Positions 17,401-25,639 of a DNA stretch of 64,000 bases are shown here, piece after piece; position 1 is the stretch's first letter, and each line of letters opens with the position of its first letter. The position numbers and the translations under genes were made by a program. Under the pieces are notes generated by a model. The model was given only the letters and a program-made list of their open reading frames with translations, was not told the DNA's origin and ran no database searches. This stretch comes from JAHCHG01 sp041745765 (GTDB taxonomy: Bacteria; Acidobacteriota; Blastocatellia; Pyrinomonadales; Pyrinomonadaceae), in contig JBGTIH010000121.1 of NCBI GenBank assembly GCA_041745765.1, forward strand, positions 62,001-126,000, in the 5' to 3' direction.

Positions 17401-17521
17401 CCCGCAATCTCTCTTCGGACAAACTTCTGTTATTGAGTGAACGCAGTTTTATCCTTGCTCTCTCAAACGGATAAGCATTTCCCGACATATTTTTAGTGGT
17501 CGAAATTGAATCTTTTTTCAT
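14417..17521 (-). CDS. TPR-containing sigma-54-dependent transcriptional activator
   Basis: A protein of about 1034 residues. The first half carries many tetratricopeptide repeats (for example AYNNLGINLMLLGDWERA and GKLRQAEQKAHETLKICKK). A middle region of uncertain fold follows, then an AAA+ sigma-54 interaction domain with Walker A GESGTGKE, the GAFTGA loop, GGTLFLDEVGDLP Walker B and the R-finger region, and a C-terminal Fis-type helix-turn-helix (NISQCARELGLTRRGLYLKL). It would open sigma-54 promoters in response to a signal sensed by the TPR part. The ATG at 17521 was chosen; 17488 is possible. No adjacent target gene is obvious. Confidence 0.88.
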   Translation of the reverse strand: MKKDSISTTKNMSGNAYPFERARIKLRSLNNRSLSEERLREIFAEVNQKLGEGMSGAAEKILTNMLENYSHSEETEAKFRRLLSYTYETQGRYKNALEVVEKYNDDDFLSELEAETALSVLTQLAISYNNSQDYPKAVALLNFALEEAKSFNLQQLNGEIYVALARVYRKLNEYPIARDHAEKGLAAYREDGDWHGMANAYHMLAMTYHQEGNSEKAIEYFQLAIKIIGSRNAPFVLGKLYSDMSGAYWFLRRPQDGIDCLEKSIKFFEQTEHKIQSIAAYNNLGINLMLLGDWERAEAIIKQALDLAIEANHAHVAGILDSLGELKLLRGELKNAQKLLEQGVEVAIEHRKEWYAIQAMRNLARCFLAQGKLRQAEQKAHETLKICKKIGETQIANMANLVLAEVHLEENKLAECETELSLIEENETNSDFFVLGNIQRIRGLLALKVADEEIAVYHFSRCLTIFETAADLYHTALANFLIGQTLSRNSPEKAKKHLLAAADTFGRLGIKMFLEITGGILENLKTIKTRQSPELTNQRPKTAVSQLLMLRLAEATASRELLFRELIAILQQESKAKKIIIAEFNDQKRLFPFITHGYTPTESMEIVSKFQQSQSKNETEKFSKTKDLRIFNLRAPSAALAFLIISPETGAVLNDESSVQPLLRVVELGMDVCALRDKDKHQQTEQETSPFTSNSLMPGFIHSSPAMSSLVEEVYKIRSSDVTVLVTGESGTGKELVSRAIHTISSRKDKVFIPFNCTAVPKELAEGHLFGYKKGAFTGAVADSQGMIRAADGGTLFLDEVGDLPIDVQPKLLRFLQEGEVQPLGEKSPIKVDVRIIAATNMPLEEKVADGSFREDLYYRLNVIRLRVPPLRERRSEIPPIISYYVNQYSARFGKRDINITPQTVDLLMVCEWEGNVRQLCNEIQRIVARAEDGETITPAHLSPELKRSGSSISPMNGNENIKTITSFDKSFSSYNIASNSGTLEEAVGELETQMIKDALVRHNWNISQCARELGLTRRGLYLKLERYGIQKAA

Positions 17522-17837
17522 CCCGCAATAAAAAAAGAAAAGTGTCAATAAATCTTGATTTTCAGTAATTGAATATCAAAAATTAAAAAAAGGGGGAACT
17601 TCTAATTATTTTATTGAATATATTCTTGCTTTTGAATCTATCAAATATTAATTTTTCCGTCCAGTTTTGTTATGTGTTTTGAAGAAGTGATAATGTAATA
17701 CCGGATTAATCGCCAATGAATAATAAAAACCGAAGGATGTCAGAAAGTTTTTTTTACACTCTTTTAAAACTAAAAATTGCGCGTAAAATTAAGATTTCTT
17801 AAACATCTCAAAACTTTTTCTCAGCTGCTTACAAACA

Positions 17838-18842
17838 CTAAAATTCTAAAACAACTTTTCCAAAACTTTTATTCGATTCCAGATATTCGTGCGCTTCTCC
17901 GGCATTTTCCGCTTTAACTACTCTATCAAGATTCGGGATGATTTTACCCGCTTCAATCAAAGGCAAAACATTCTCGATAAACGATTTAGTCGCTTCCGCT
18001 TTTTCTTTCGGAGAGCGCGCCCGCAAAACTGTTCCGATAATTCTCAAACGTTTTGACAAAGCCTTTCCAAGATCGAATTCCGCTGATCTTCCGCCGACCA
18101 AACCAACTAAAATTAAGCGACCTTTTAATGCCAGACTTTCCAAATTTGCCTCGAAATAACTTGCACCGACAAGGTCTAAAATTACATCAATGCCTTTGCC
18201 GTCCGTAATATGATCGGTTAATTCAGCAAAAATTTTCGAATTATTTTTGACTGCTTCGGTTTCCGTCACAATTCCAAAATCTAGCCCGAACTTATTACAT
18301 TCTTTGAGTTTATCAGCCGTGCGCGATGTTCCGATCACTTTTGCGCCTTTTGCTTTGGCAAGCTGCAGTGCGGCAAGTCCGACTCCCGAACCGACAGCGT
18401 GAATCAAAAGTGTTTCGCCGGTTTTTAATGCGCCTTGCGTAAAAATTGCATCGTTTGCCGTGATAAAAACTTCGGGAATCGCCGCGGCTTCCGCAAAACT
18501 TAAATTCTTCGGGATTTTCGCCAAATGTGCCGATTCCGTCAGAATAAATTCCGCATTGCCGCCGCCTGCCGTGATTCCGAAAACTCTTTCGCCGAGTCTA
18601 AAATCTCTGACATCGTTACCGATTTCGGCAACTTCGCCGGCAAACTCCAAACCCAGAATGCGTTCGGGAAAACCTTTCGGCGCGGGATAAAACCCCATGC
18701 GCTGCAAAATGTCCGCCCGATTTACGCCCGACGCTTTTATTTTGACCAAAACCTGCGAGTTTTCAGGTTTTGCGGGATTTTCGACTTCGCGCAATTCGAG
18801 ATTTTCCGCACCGCCGAAATCCTTTACATAAACAGCTTTCAT
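17838..18842 (-). CDS. NAD(P)H-quinone oxidoreductase, PIG3-like zinc-independent MDR
   Basis: A 334-residue medium-chain dehydrogenase/reductase. It begins MKAVYVKDFGGAENLELREV and has the quinone-reductase features SGVNRADILQRMGFYPAP, GLEFAGEV and the NADP-binding HAVGSGVGLAALQLAKAKGA. Structural zinc cysteines are absent. It matches the PIG3/TIGR02824 group that reduces quinones by one electron with NADPH. It is upstream of nothing obvious; 41 nt separate its start from the glmS stop, so it may be the last gene of the glmS transcript. Confidence 0.87.
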   Translation of the reverse strand: MKAVYVKDFGGAENLELREVENPAKPENSQVLVKIKASGVNRADILQRMGFYPAPKGFPERILGLEFAGEVAEIGNDVRDFRLGERVFGITAGGGNAEFILTESAHLAKIPKNLSFAEAAAIPEVFITANDAIFTQGALKTGETLLIHAVGSGVGLAALQLAKAKGAKVIGTSRTADKLKECNKFGLDFGIVTETEAVKNNSKIFAELTDHITDGKGIDVILDLVGASYFEANLESLALKGRLILVGLVGGRSAEFDLGKALSKRLRIIGTVLRARSPKEKAEATKSFIENVLPLIEAGKIIPNLDRVVKAENAGEAHEYLESNKSFGKVVLEF

Positions 18843-18883
18843 GTTTTTACTTCTTGCTGAAAATTTTTATAATCCGGCAAAGA

Positions 18884-20746
18884 TCATTCAACTGTTACTG
18901 ATTTTGCCAGATTTCGCGGTTGATCAACATCACAGCCGCGGCGCACCGCGATGTGATAAGCGAGAAGCTGCAACGGCACGATCGAAAGAATCGGCGAGAG
19001 CAAATCGGTCGTTTCAGGAACTTCGATGACGTGATCGGAAACGACCGAACTCATTTCGTCGCCTTCGGTCAAGATCGAAAGAATAATGCCGTCGCGCGAT
19101 TTTACTTCGACGATATTCGAATGCGTTTTTTCGTAGCGCAGTTCGCTTCCTTCGTTGCCTTCTTCTCTTGTGTTGATAATGACGACGGGCAGTTTTTCGT
19201 CAATCAGCGCGTTCGGACCGTGTTTCATCTCGCCCGCCGGATAACCTTCGGCGTGAATGTAGGAAATTTCCTTGAGTTTCAACGCGCCTTCCAGAGCGAC
19301 CGGAAAATTGATTCCGCGTCCGAGATAAAGAAAATCCTGCGAACGGAAAAAATCTCTGGAAAGCTCTTCGATCGAATCGGCATCGCTTAAAAGATGTTCG
19401 ATCTTGAGCGGCAATTCGGCTAATTCCTGCGCGTGATTTTTGGCTTCTTCGGGAGATAATTCTCCGCGCAGCTGCCCGAGATAAAGCGCGAAAAGATAGA
19501 GCGCGATCATCTGCGACGTAAACGCCTTGGTCGAAGCCACGCCGATTTCCGGTCCGGCGTGCGTTAAAATCGTGCCGTCGGCTTCGCGCGTGATCATCGA
19601 ACCCTGCACATTGCAGATCGCCAAAACCTTGCAGCCCGAAGCCTTTGCTTCGCGCATCGCGGCAATCGTGTCGGCGGTTTCGCCCGATTGCGAGATGACG
19701 ACCAAAAGATCCGTATCGCGCAAAACCGGTCTTCGATAACGGAATTCCGAAGCGTAATCAACCTCGACCGGAACTCTGGCGAGTTCTTCGAGCATATATT
19801 TTCCGGCGATTCCGGCGTGCCAGCTCGTGCCGCAAGCGGCGATTTTAATTGAAGTTAAATTCTGAAAATCTTCTTCGGCGATATTCATCTCATCGAGATA
19901 AACTTTTCCCGTATCCAGAGAAACACGACCGCGAACAGTATCACGAACGGCGCGCGGCTGTTCGTAGATTTCTTTGAGCATAAAATGCTTAAAGCCGCCT
20001 TTTTCCGCCATAATCGGATCCCAGGTGATGCGCTGCTGCTTCGGCTCGACGATGTTGCCGTCGTAATCGGTAACGCGCACGGAATCTTTCGACAATACGG
20101 CGATTTCCTTTTCGCCCAAGTAAAACACGTCGCGCGTATGTTGCAAGATCGCGGGAATGTCGGAAGCGACAAAAAATTCCCCGTCGCCGAGACCGATGAC
20201 GACCGGCGGACCTTCGCGCACGGCGATAATTGTGTCCGGTTCGTCAACCGAGATGATCGAAAGCGCGAAAATTCCGCGCAATTCCTTGACCGTTTTGCGA
20301 ACGGCTTCTTCCAAAGAAAGATTTTCCTTTTCCTTGTAAAAACCGATCAGATGCGCGACGACTTCCGTGTCGGTTTCGGTCTTAAATTCGCTTCCTTCTC
20401 CGGTCAGACGCTTTTTCAGCGTCAGATAATTTTCGATAATCCCGTTATGCACGACGACGATTTTACCCGTCTGATCGCGGTGCGGATGGGCATTTTCCTC
20501 GGTCGGTCGCCCGTGCGTCGCCCAGCGCGTATGCCCGATCCCGTAGTTTCCGTCCAAAGGATTCAAGCGAATCGCTTCTTCCAGATTCCGCAGCTTCCCT
20601 TCGGCGCGCCGCAGCGAAAGTTCCTGATTTTCATCAACAACCGCAATTCCCGCCGAATCATATCCGCGATACTCCAATTTCCGTAAACCGTCAATAATTA
20701 ACGGTACAACTTGTTTATTTCCAACGTATCCAACAATTCCACACAT
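18884..20746 (-). CDS. glmS: Glutamine-fructose-6-phosphate aminotransferase (isomerizing)
   Basis: A 620-residue GlmS. The N-terminal glutaminase domain starts MCGIVGYVGN with catalytic Cys2, and the C-terminal half has two SIS domains (SQSGETADTIAAMREAK, GPEIGVASTKAFTSQ) ending KSVTVE. It makes glucosamine 6-phosphate, the entry point to UDP-GlcNAc. It stands in the same direction downstream of yvcK and glmU, with two toxin-antitoxin genes and an STN protein between. I saw no glmS ribozyme core in the 128 nt leader. Confidence 0.96.
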   Translation of the reverse strand: MCGIVGYVGNKQVVPLIIDGLRKLEYRGYDSAGIAVVDENQELSLRRAEGKLRNLEEAIRLNPLDGNYGIGHTRWATHGRPTEENAHPHRDQTGKIVVVHNGIIENYLTLKKRLTGEGSEFKTETDTEVVAHLIGFYKEKENLSLEEAVRKTVKELRGIFALSIISVDEPDTIIAVREGPPVVIGLGDGEFFVASDIPAILQHTRDVFYLGEKEIAVLSKDSVRVTDYDGNIVEPKQQRITWDPIMAEKGGFKHFMLKEIYEQPRAVRDTVRGRVSLDTGKVYLDEMNIAEEDFQNLTSIKIAACGTSWHAGIAGKYMLEELARVPVEVDYASEFRYRRPVLRDTDLLVVISQSGETADTIAAMREAKASGCKVLAICNVQGSMITREADGTILTHAGPEIGVASTKAFTSQMIALYLFALYLGQLRGELSPEEAKNHAQELAELPLKIEHLLSDADSIEELSRDFFRSQDFLYLGRGINFPVALEGALKLKEISYIHAEGYPAGEMKHGPNALIDEKLPVVIINTREEGNEGSELRYEKTHSNIVEVKSRDGIILSILTEGDEMSSVVSDHVIEVPETTDLLSPILSIVPLQLLAYHIAVRRGCDVDQPRNLAKSVTVE

Positions 20747-20769
20747 AATTTTTATAGTTTACAATTTTT

Positions 20770-20795
20770 TTAGAGCTATTTTTAGCTCTAAAATT
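20770..20795. other. Small hairpin (ttagagcta / tagctctaa) upstream of glmS
   Basis: A 9-10 bp inverted repeat with a short T-rich loop sits between the STN gene stop (20875) and the glmS start (20746). In the direction of transcription it is followed by a run of A rather than T, so it is not a standard intrinsic terminator. It could be a 5' leader structure for glmS or chance in AT-rich sequence. Confidence 0.3.
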
Positions 20796-20874
20796 ATTTA
20801 TGAGATTTTTTCTTTCATTCCAGAGATTAACTTATTAAATATATTGAATTTTTCAATGCCTCATTCGATTTTTC

Positions 20875-21561
20875 TTAACAAACATCCAATAACTTAATAT
20901 ATTCTATTACCGCTTTTAGATTTTCTTTTTCATCAGTAACGATTAATACAGCCCCTTTGTTACTATGCCCGACTTCAACAGAACCTCTATGCGTTAATTT
21001 TTTCTCAATCAAATCAATGAATATATTACCTTTTTCATCGAAAATCGGATTTACCGTATCGCCAAGTATTTCTTCACCAATGCTCTTAATTGTTATGTTT
21101 TTAAGTTCGATAAATTCTGTGTAAAGTGTCGGCTTTTCAACAAATAATGTTTTAACTTCTGAAATTCTTAGTAAATTTCCAATACATTGAATATCTAAAT
21201 CCTGTTCTTTCAGTATTTGAGCAAGAACCAAATTCCACGGCTCATTTTCAACTTTTTTAGTGACAGGATTAAGTTTTAAATTCTTATCAACTTCAAAAGT
21301 AAATCCATATTCTTCAGTAATATAATTCAAAATATCACTAACATCCGTATTCACTACATTTAAGTTTATTCCTTCACCAACAAAACCTTGTTGGCAAACT
21401 GCTTTTGACTGTTCTTCACTTACTTTTTCTGCTTTGGGGCGAGATTTCAACCCAAATACAAACTTTTTAAATTTATCGGCGTTATCTGATTCCGATTGTG
21501 CCAAAATGGGCAAAGCGAAGCAAAATGTGAGCAAAATTATAAAAACTAAAATTCTTTTCAT
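20875..21561 (-). CDS. Secreted protein with a secretin/TonB N-terminal (STN) domain
   Basis: A 228-residue protein with a signal peptide (MKRILVFIILLTFCFALP then ILAQ as cleavage site). Residues about 55-125 follow the STN/PilQ N-domain pattern: INLNVVNTDVSDILNYITEE, FTFEVDKN, EPWNLVLAQILKEQDL and NLLRISEV. The C-terminal part resembles a secretin N1-type fold (FIELKNITIKSIGEEIL, LIVTDEKENLKAVIEYIKLLD). It has no secretin beta-barrel, so it ends where a pore would begin. It is a periplasmic orphan; partner and role are unknown. It starts 5 nt after brnA. Confidence 0.65.
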   Translation of the reverse strand: MKRILVFIILLTFCFALPILAQSESDNADKFKKFVFGLKSRPKAEKVSEEQSKAVCQQGFVGEGINLNVVNTDVSDILNYITEEYGFTFEVDKNLKLNPVTKKVENEPWNLVLAQILKEQDLDIQCIGNLLRISEVKTLFVEKPTLYTEFIELKNITIKSIGEEILGDTVNPIFDEKGNIFIDLIEKKLTHRGSVEVGHSNKGAVLIVTDEKENLKAVIEYIKLLDVC

Positions 21562-21566
21562 GTTGA

Positions 21567-21992
21567 TTAAGCGGCTTTTTTAACTTCTTCGGCAATCGCG
21601 TTAATAAAATTTTTATCATTTAATAAGTTTCTTTTAGTTTCTTCGAGTTTTAGTTCACTTTCCATCAAAGCGCGAAGTTTCTCATTTAATAAAATTTGTA
21701 ATGACTCGATTTCTTCATTTTCGGTTTGTGCCTGAAAATGTTTCAGGACATCCAAATCAAGTTTCATCTGAAATTCGACTTTTGTATTTGAAGGATGCAA
21801 ATCTTCTTTTTTTGCACGACGTTCGGGCGGAATTCGGCGGAATTTATGCTTTCCGGGTTTTAATAATTCATCTTCGGGAATTCCCGCCGCCAAATCCTGT
21901 TCGTAATCTTCCTCTTCAATCCGGATGATTACTTCCTCGTCTTTTTCCTCGACGATTCCAAATCGAAAAGGTTGTATTTCATTCTTTTCCAT
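21567..21992 (-). CDS. brnA: BrnA-type antitoxin, C-terminal region with long extension
   Basis: The ATG at 21992, inside the end of brnT, gives 141 residues. The centre reads TKVEFQMKLDLDVLKHFQAQ, like the BrnA ribbon-helix-helix (xVxxRLDxDVLxxFKxQ). It is preceded by a charged, acidic N-terminal half (EEDYEQDLAAGIPEDELLKPGK in pieces) and followed by a coiled-coil-like tail of about 45 residues that is longer than in usual BrnA. It should bind and neutralise BrnT and repress the pair. The first 31 codons of the longer open frame overlap brnT and are unlikely to be used. Confidence 0.75.
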   Translation of the reverse strand: MEKNEIQPFRFGIVEEKDEEVIIRIEEEDYEQDLAAGIPEDELLKPGKHKFRRIPPERRAKKEDLHPSNTKVEFQMKLDLDVLKHFQAQTENEEIESLQILLNEKLRALMESELKLEETKRNLLNDKNFINAIAEEVKKAA

Positions 21993-22272
21993 AATTTTCG
22001 GTTTCGTATTCTTGCTGATATTTCGCTTCCGCTTTGCGGGCGGAAATGATGCGAATATTTTCTCCGTTCGCCTCTCTTTCGGCATAAATTACAAATAACA
22101 AACGTCGGCTCGAAAATCCGATCAGATAAAATCTTTCTTCTTCGATTGAATGCGCATAATCGAATTCTCGAACCGCATTCGGATCATAAAATGCTTCAAT
22201 CGCTTCATCAAAACTTACGCCGTGAGTTTTGATGTTCAGAGCATTTTTATTGATGTCCCATTCAAACGTCAT
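21979..22272 (-). CDS. brnT: BrnT-type toxin (ribonuclease)
   Basis: A 97-residue protein with the BrnT pattern FEWDINKNALNIKTHGVSFD, AIEAFYDP, EERFYLIGFSSRRLLFVIYAE and RIISARKAEAKYQQEYE. BrnT is a RelE-like fold ribonuclease that arrests translation. The start codon overlaps the glmU stop (ATGA at 22269-22272), and the gene overlaps brnA by 14 nt. It is therefore translationally coupled to a cell-wall precursor gene, an unusual position for a toxin. Confidence 0.88.
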   Translation of the reverse strand: MTFEWDINKNALNIKTHGVSFDEAIEAFYDPNAVREFDYAHSIEEERFYLIGFSSRRLLFVIYAEREANGENIRIISARKAEAKYQQEYETENYGKE

Positions 22273-23705
22273 TGAGCGTTTCGTGAAGTTTCCGTTTCAT
22301 CTTCGTTCAAAGTTTTTATCGTTCGCGCGGGCGCGCCGACGACTAATTTATTCGGCGGAACGTCTTTTGTAACAACGCTTCCCGCGCCGGTTGCTGCGCC
22401 GTCGCCGACTTTGACGGGCGCGACGAGCATCGTGTCGGAGCCGATTTTTACGTTATTGCCGATGTTCGTCGCGTGTTTGTTTTTGCCGTCGTAATTGCAG
22501 GTGATCGTTCCCGCGCCGATGTTTGTGTTTTCGCCGATGGTCGCGTCGCCCAAATATGTCAAATGACTCGCTTTCGAGTTTCTGCCGATGATCGAATTTT
22601 TTACTTCGACGTAATTGCCGACCTTCGCTTTTTCCTCGAGCCGCGCTTTCGGGCGCAGATGCGCGAAAGGTCCGATTTTGCAGTCGTTTCCGATTTCGGC
22701 GTTGGTTATTACGCAATTATCCAGAATTTCAACGCCGTGTCCGATTCTCGAATCGGCGATGCGCGTTCCCGAACGAATCGCGCAACCGTCGCCGATCACG
22801 GTTTCGCCTTCGATTGTAACATTCGGAAAAATCACCGTGTCGCGCCCGATTTTTGCCTGTTCGCTGATATAGACGTTTTTCGGGTCAACAAAACTCACGC
22901 CGTAATCGAGCATCAGGCGCATCACCGTCCGGCGGCGGATGATTCGTTCCAAATCCGAAAGTTCGACGCGGTTGTTGATGCCGGAAACTTCGCGTGAATC
23001 GTTGTGATGATAGAGCGAAACGTCTTCGTCGGCATCTCTTAAAATTCGCGGAACGTCCGTTAAATAATATTCGCCCTGCGCGTTATTGTTTTCCACATTA
23101 GATAGCGCATCGAAAAGTTTCTGCGTGTCGAAGCAATAAATTCCCGAATTGATTTCGTTGATCTGACGTTGCTCGTCGCTCGCGTCCTTTTGTTCGATGA
23201 TCTCATCGAAAAGTCCTTCTTCATCACGGACGATTCGCCCGTAACCCGCCGGATCGCTTAATTTTACGGTCAAAATCGTGCAAGCCGCGCCGCGCCCCCG
23301 ATGATGATAATGCTGCTGGATCAAAGCCGCCAGAGTTTCGGCGCGAATCATTGGAACGTCGCCGGATAAAACAAGCAGAGTCGAATCTTCGGTTTCCAGA
23401 AATCCGCGTGCCGAATTTACCGCATCGCCCGTTCCTAATTGCTGTTTTTGCCAGACGAATTCTACGCGGTCTTCGTCTAATTCCTTCAAAACCGCGTCTT
23501 TTACGTCTTCGCCCTGATGCCCGATGACGACATAAATCTTGCGCGGCGCAAGCGCGGAAGCCGTCCGGCAAACGTGATTGATCAGCGGACGACCGTCCAG
23601 CAGATGCAGAACCTTTGCCAGTTCCGAACGCATCCGCGTTCCTAGTCCGGCGGCTAAAATTAACACATCGAGCGGTTTCTGTTCATTGGAAGAAGTGTTT
23701 TCCAT
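22269..23705 (-). CDS. glmU: Bifunctional UDP-N-acetylglucosamine pyrophosphorylase / glucosamine-1-phosphate N-acetyltransferase
   Basis: A 478-residue GlmU. The N-terminal uridyltransferase has LAAGLGTRMRSELAKVLH, and GTGDAV in the nucleotide site. The C-terminal left-handed beta-helix shows hexapeptide repeats (IGDGCAIRSG, IGPFAHLRP, GNYVEVKNS, YLGDATIGENTNIGAGTI). It makes UDP-GlcNAc for peptidoglycan and lipopolysaccharide. It lies 7 nt after yvcK. Confidence 0.95.
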   Translation of the reverse strand: MENTSSNEQKPLDVLILAAGLGTRMRSELAKVLHLLDGRPLINHVCRTASALAPRKIYVVIGHQGEDVKDAVLKELDEDRVEFVWQKQQLGTGDAVNSARGFLETEDSTLLVLSGDVPMIRAETLAALIQQHYHHRGRGAACTILTVKLSDPAGYGRIVRDEEGLFDEIIEQKDASDEQRQINEINSGIYCFDTQKLFDALSNVENNNAQGEYYLTDVPRILRDADEDVSLYHHNDSREVSGINNRVELSDLERIIRRRTVMRLMLDYGVSFVDPKNVYISEQAKIGRDTVIFPNVTIEGETVIGDGCAIRSGTRIADSRIGHGVEILDNCVITNAEIGNDCKIGPFAHLRPKARLEEKAKVGNYVEVKNSIIGRNSKASHLTYLGDATIGENTNIGAGTITCNYDGKNKHATNIGNNVKIGSDTMLVAPVKVGDGAATGAGSVVTKDVPPNKLVVGAPARTIKTLNEDETETSRNAQ

Positions 23706-23712
23706 ATAAATT

Positions 23713-24750
23713 CTAAAGCGTCAAAACTTTTTGTCTGACGGGCTGCATCGCGCATAACAGAACGGTTTGCGCCAATTTCTCGGGATGATGGCGAACTTTT
23801 TCGCCTTCGTCTAAAAGATTACCACAAACAATTTCCGCGCCTTCAATCATCTCCGGCGAAATCGAATCGGAAATGCCGATCTGCATTGCGCCTTCACCAG
23901 CATAAAGCGCCATCTGTGATTCGCTGATAAGATGATTGTTGACGATTACGTAATCAAAATCAATTTCCGGCGCGTATTGACGAACGATTTCCAGATGTTT
24001 TCTGGCGGAAAACCCTTCGGTTTCGCCGGGCTGAGTCATCAGATTGCAGATAAAAATCTTGATCGCGGAAGATTCATTGATTGATTCGGGAACGCCTTTG
24101 ACCAGCAAGGGCGGCAAAAGACTCGTAAAAAGCGAGCCGGGACCGACCGTGATGACGTCCGATTCATAAATTGCGGCTAAGGCTTCGGGCAGCGGATGAC
24201 AGGTTTCCGGTTCGAGTTTTAATTGCTTGATTTTGTTTCCGACCTGTCCGATATTTGTTTCGCCGCGCACGACCGTGCCATCGAAAAGTTCCGCTGTCAG
24301 CCGCACATCGGCAACCGTCGCCGGATAAATATGTCCTTTGCTTGCCAGAATTTCCGACGAAAGTTTAACCGCTTCGGCAAAATCGCCCGTGATTTCCGAG
24401 AGCGCGGCAAGAAAAAGATTGCCGAAACTGTGTCCGCCTAAATGTCCGTCGCCGCGAAAACGATGTTTGAAAAGTTGCGATAAGAGATGCGAATCTTCCG
24501 AAAGCGCGACCATACAATTGCGTATATCGCCCGGCGGCGGCATTTGCAGTTCGTCGCGCAGTCTGCCCGAACTTCCGCCGTCATCGGACACGGCGACGAT
24601 TCCCGACAGGTTTTTTATCCAGACGGGTTCATCTTCACCGGCTTTGACAAATCTTTTCAGTCCCGATAAAAGAGTCGAAAGACCGTTTCCGCCGCCGATG
24701 GCGACAAAATTTAGACCTTGCGAACTTTGTGAAAACAAATGATTTTTCAT
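23713..24750 (-). CDS. yvcK: YvcK/CofD-like gluconeogenesis and cell-wall regulator
   Basis: A 345-residue protein of the YvcK (GlmR) family, with NFVAIGGGNGLSTLLSGLKRF, IVAVSDDGGSSGRLRDEL, PPGDIRNCMVALS, GHSFGNLFL and YESDVITVGPGSLFTSLLPPLLV. In Bacillus and Listeria relatives this protein binds UDP-GlcNAc and stimulates GlmS. Here it is the first gene of a run that includes glmU and glmS, which fits that role. Confidence 0.9.
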   Translation of the reverse strand: MKNHLFSQSSQGLNFVAIGGGNGLSTLLSGLKRFVKAGEDEPVWIKNLSGIVAVSDDGGSSGRLRDELQMPPPGDIRNCMVALSEDSHLLSQLFKHRFRGDGHLGGHSFGNLFLAALSEITGDFAEAVKLSSEILASKGHIYPATVADVRLTAELFDGTVVRGETNIGQVGNKIKQLKLEPETCHPLPEALAAIYESDVITVGPGSLFTSLLPPLLVKGVPESINESSAIKIFICNLMTQPGETEGFSARKHLEIVRQYAPEIDFDYVIVNNHLISESQMALYAGEGAMQIGISDSISPEMIEGAEIVCGNLLDEGEKVRHHPEKLAQTVLLCAMQPVRQKVLTL

Positions 24751-25115
24751 TTTTACTTGATGGAATGTATCAAATTTGTCCGGCGAGTTTTTTGAGATTT
24801 ATATTTTACTTATGAATTCTGAGATATAAAATTCGTACTAATTATCTTTTCTAAGAGCAATTAGACTGGAAAAGTGTAACATTTTCCATATTCTTGAGCA
24901 ATAGTTTATATTGGCGGGCATTTTAAGTAGATAAAATATTTAATGTTAAAAATGTATAAACACAAAAAAACACTTGAAGCAATTGTAATCAATGTGCTAA
25001 ATTAATAGCGTGGTTTGTTAAAAACTCATCCGGCAAACCATATAAGCAAACAAATTGAAAAACTTGCAAATGTCTTACCTTAATTAATCAAACTATTCGA
25101 GAGAGAAAAAAATTA
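24751..25115. promoter_or_regulatory. Divergent intergenic region between yvcK and mglB, with a promoter candidate at 24974-25003
   Basis: This 365 bp AT-rich region separates two divergent operons and holds no gene I can see. On the plus strand TTGAAG at 24974-24979 and TAAATT at 24998-25003 are separated by 18 nt, acceptable for a sigma-70 promoter of mglB. The start of mglB is preceded by a purine-rich gagagag site at about 25099. The promoter call is weak, because similar hexamers are frequent in AT-rich sequence. Confidence 0.3.
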
Positions 25116-25598
25116 ATGGCAGAAACGCCCGTTATTTTACACGAACAACAGTTTCAGAATATTAAATCCGTTCTCGCCCGGCTGTGCGTCGAATGCATCG
25201 CCCGCGTGGTGTTTCTGGTTGACCGCGACGGTCAGCCGATTGCCTTTTCGGGCGACATCGGAGATATGGATACAACAAGTTTTTCCAGTCTGGCGGCGGG
25301 AAATGTCGCCGCGACGACGAGTATGGCAAAACTTATCGGCGAAAATGTTTTCCCGTCAATGATCCATGAGGGCGAGCGCGAAAGCATTTTTATCAGCATC
25401 ATCGGCAGAAGTTTGCTGGTCGTGGTTTTCGATGAAAAATCAACGCTCGGTCTGGTTAAAATCAGAGCAAAGCGGGCGACTTATGAGATTGCCGAAATTT
25501 TAGAAAGAGTCGCCTACGATTCGGCAAATCGAAGTCTTGAAGATGTCGCATTTTTCGCCGATATTACCGATGAAGATATTGACAGCTTATTTAATTAG
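25116..25598 (+). CDS. mglB: Roadblock/LC7-domain protein, MglB-like
   Basis: A 160-residue roadblock fold protein. It has LCVECIARVVFLVDRDGQPIA (pieces), AAGNVAATTSMAKLIGE and IIGRSLLVVVFDEKSTLGLVKIRA, typical of MglB-like GTPase-activating proteins. It precedes an MglA-type GTPase by 41 nt. The C-terminal tail is acidic. In myxobacteria MglB sets polarity by turning off MglA; here the pair probably controls polarity, gliding or type IV pili. Confidence 0.85.
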   Translation: MAETPVILHEQQFQNIKSVLARLCVECIARVVFLVDRDGQPIAFSGDIGDMDTTSFSSLAAGNVAATTSMAKLIGENVFPSMIHEGERESIFISIIGRSLLVVVFDEKSTLGLVKIRAKRATYEIAEILERVAYDSANRSLEDVAFFADITDEDIDSLFN

Positions 25599-25639
25599 TT
25601 TTGATTTGCATTTGAAAATCAAAAACCGAAGATAAAATT

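Noticed and set aside
19985..20686. A 233-codon open frame on the plus strand opposite glmS
   Set aside because: It lies wholly within glmS, has no recognised motif, and its composition follows from the complement of a GC-rich third-position gene.
20747..20874. A glmS ribozyme upstream of glmS
   Set aside because: The 128 nt leader is AT-rich and lacks the conserved ribozyme core; only one small hairpin is seen.
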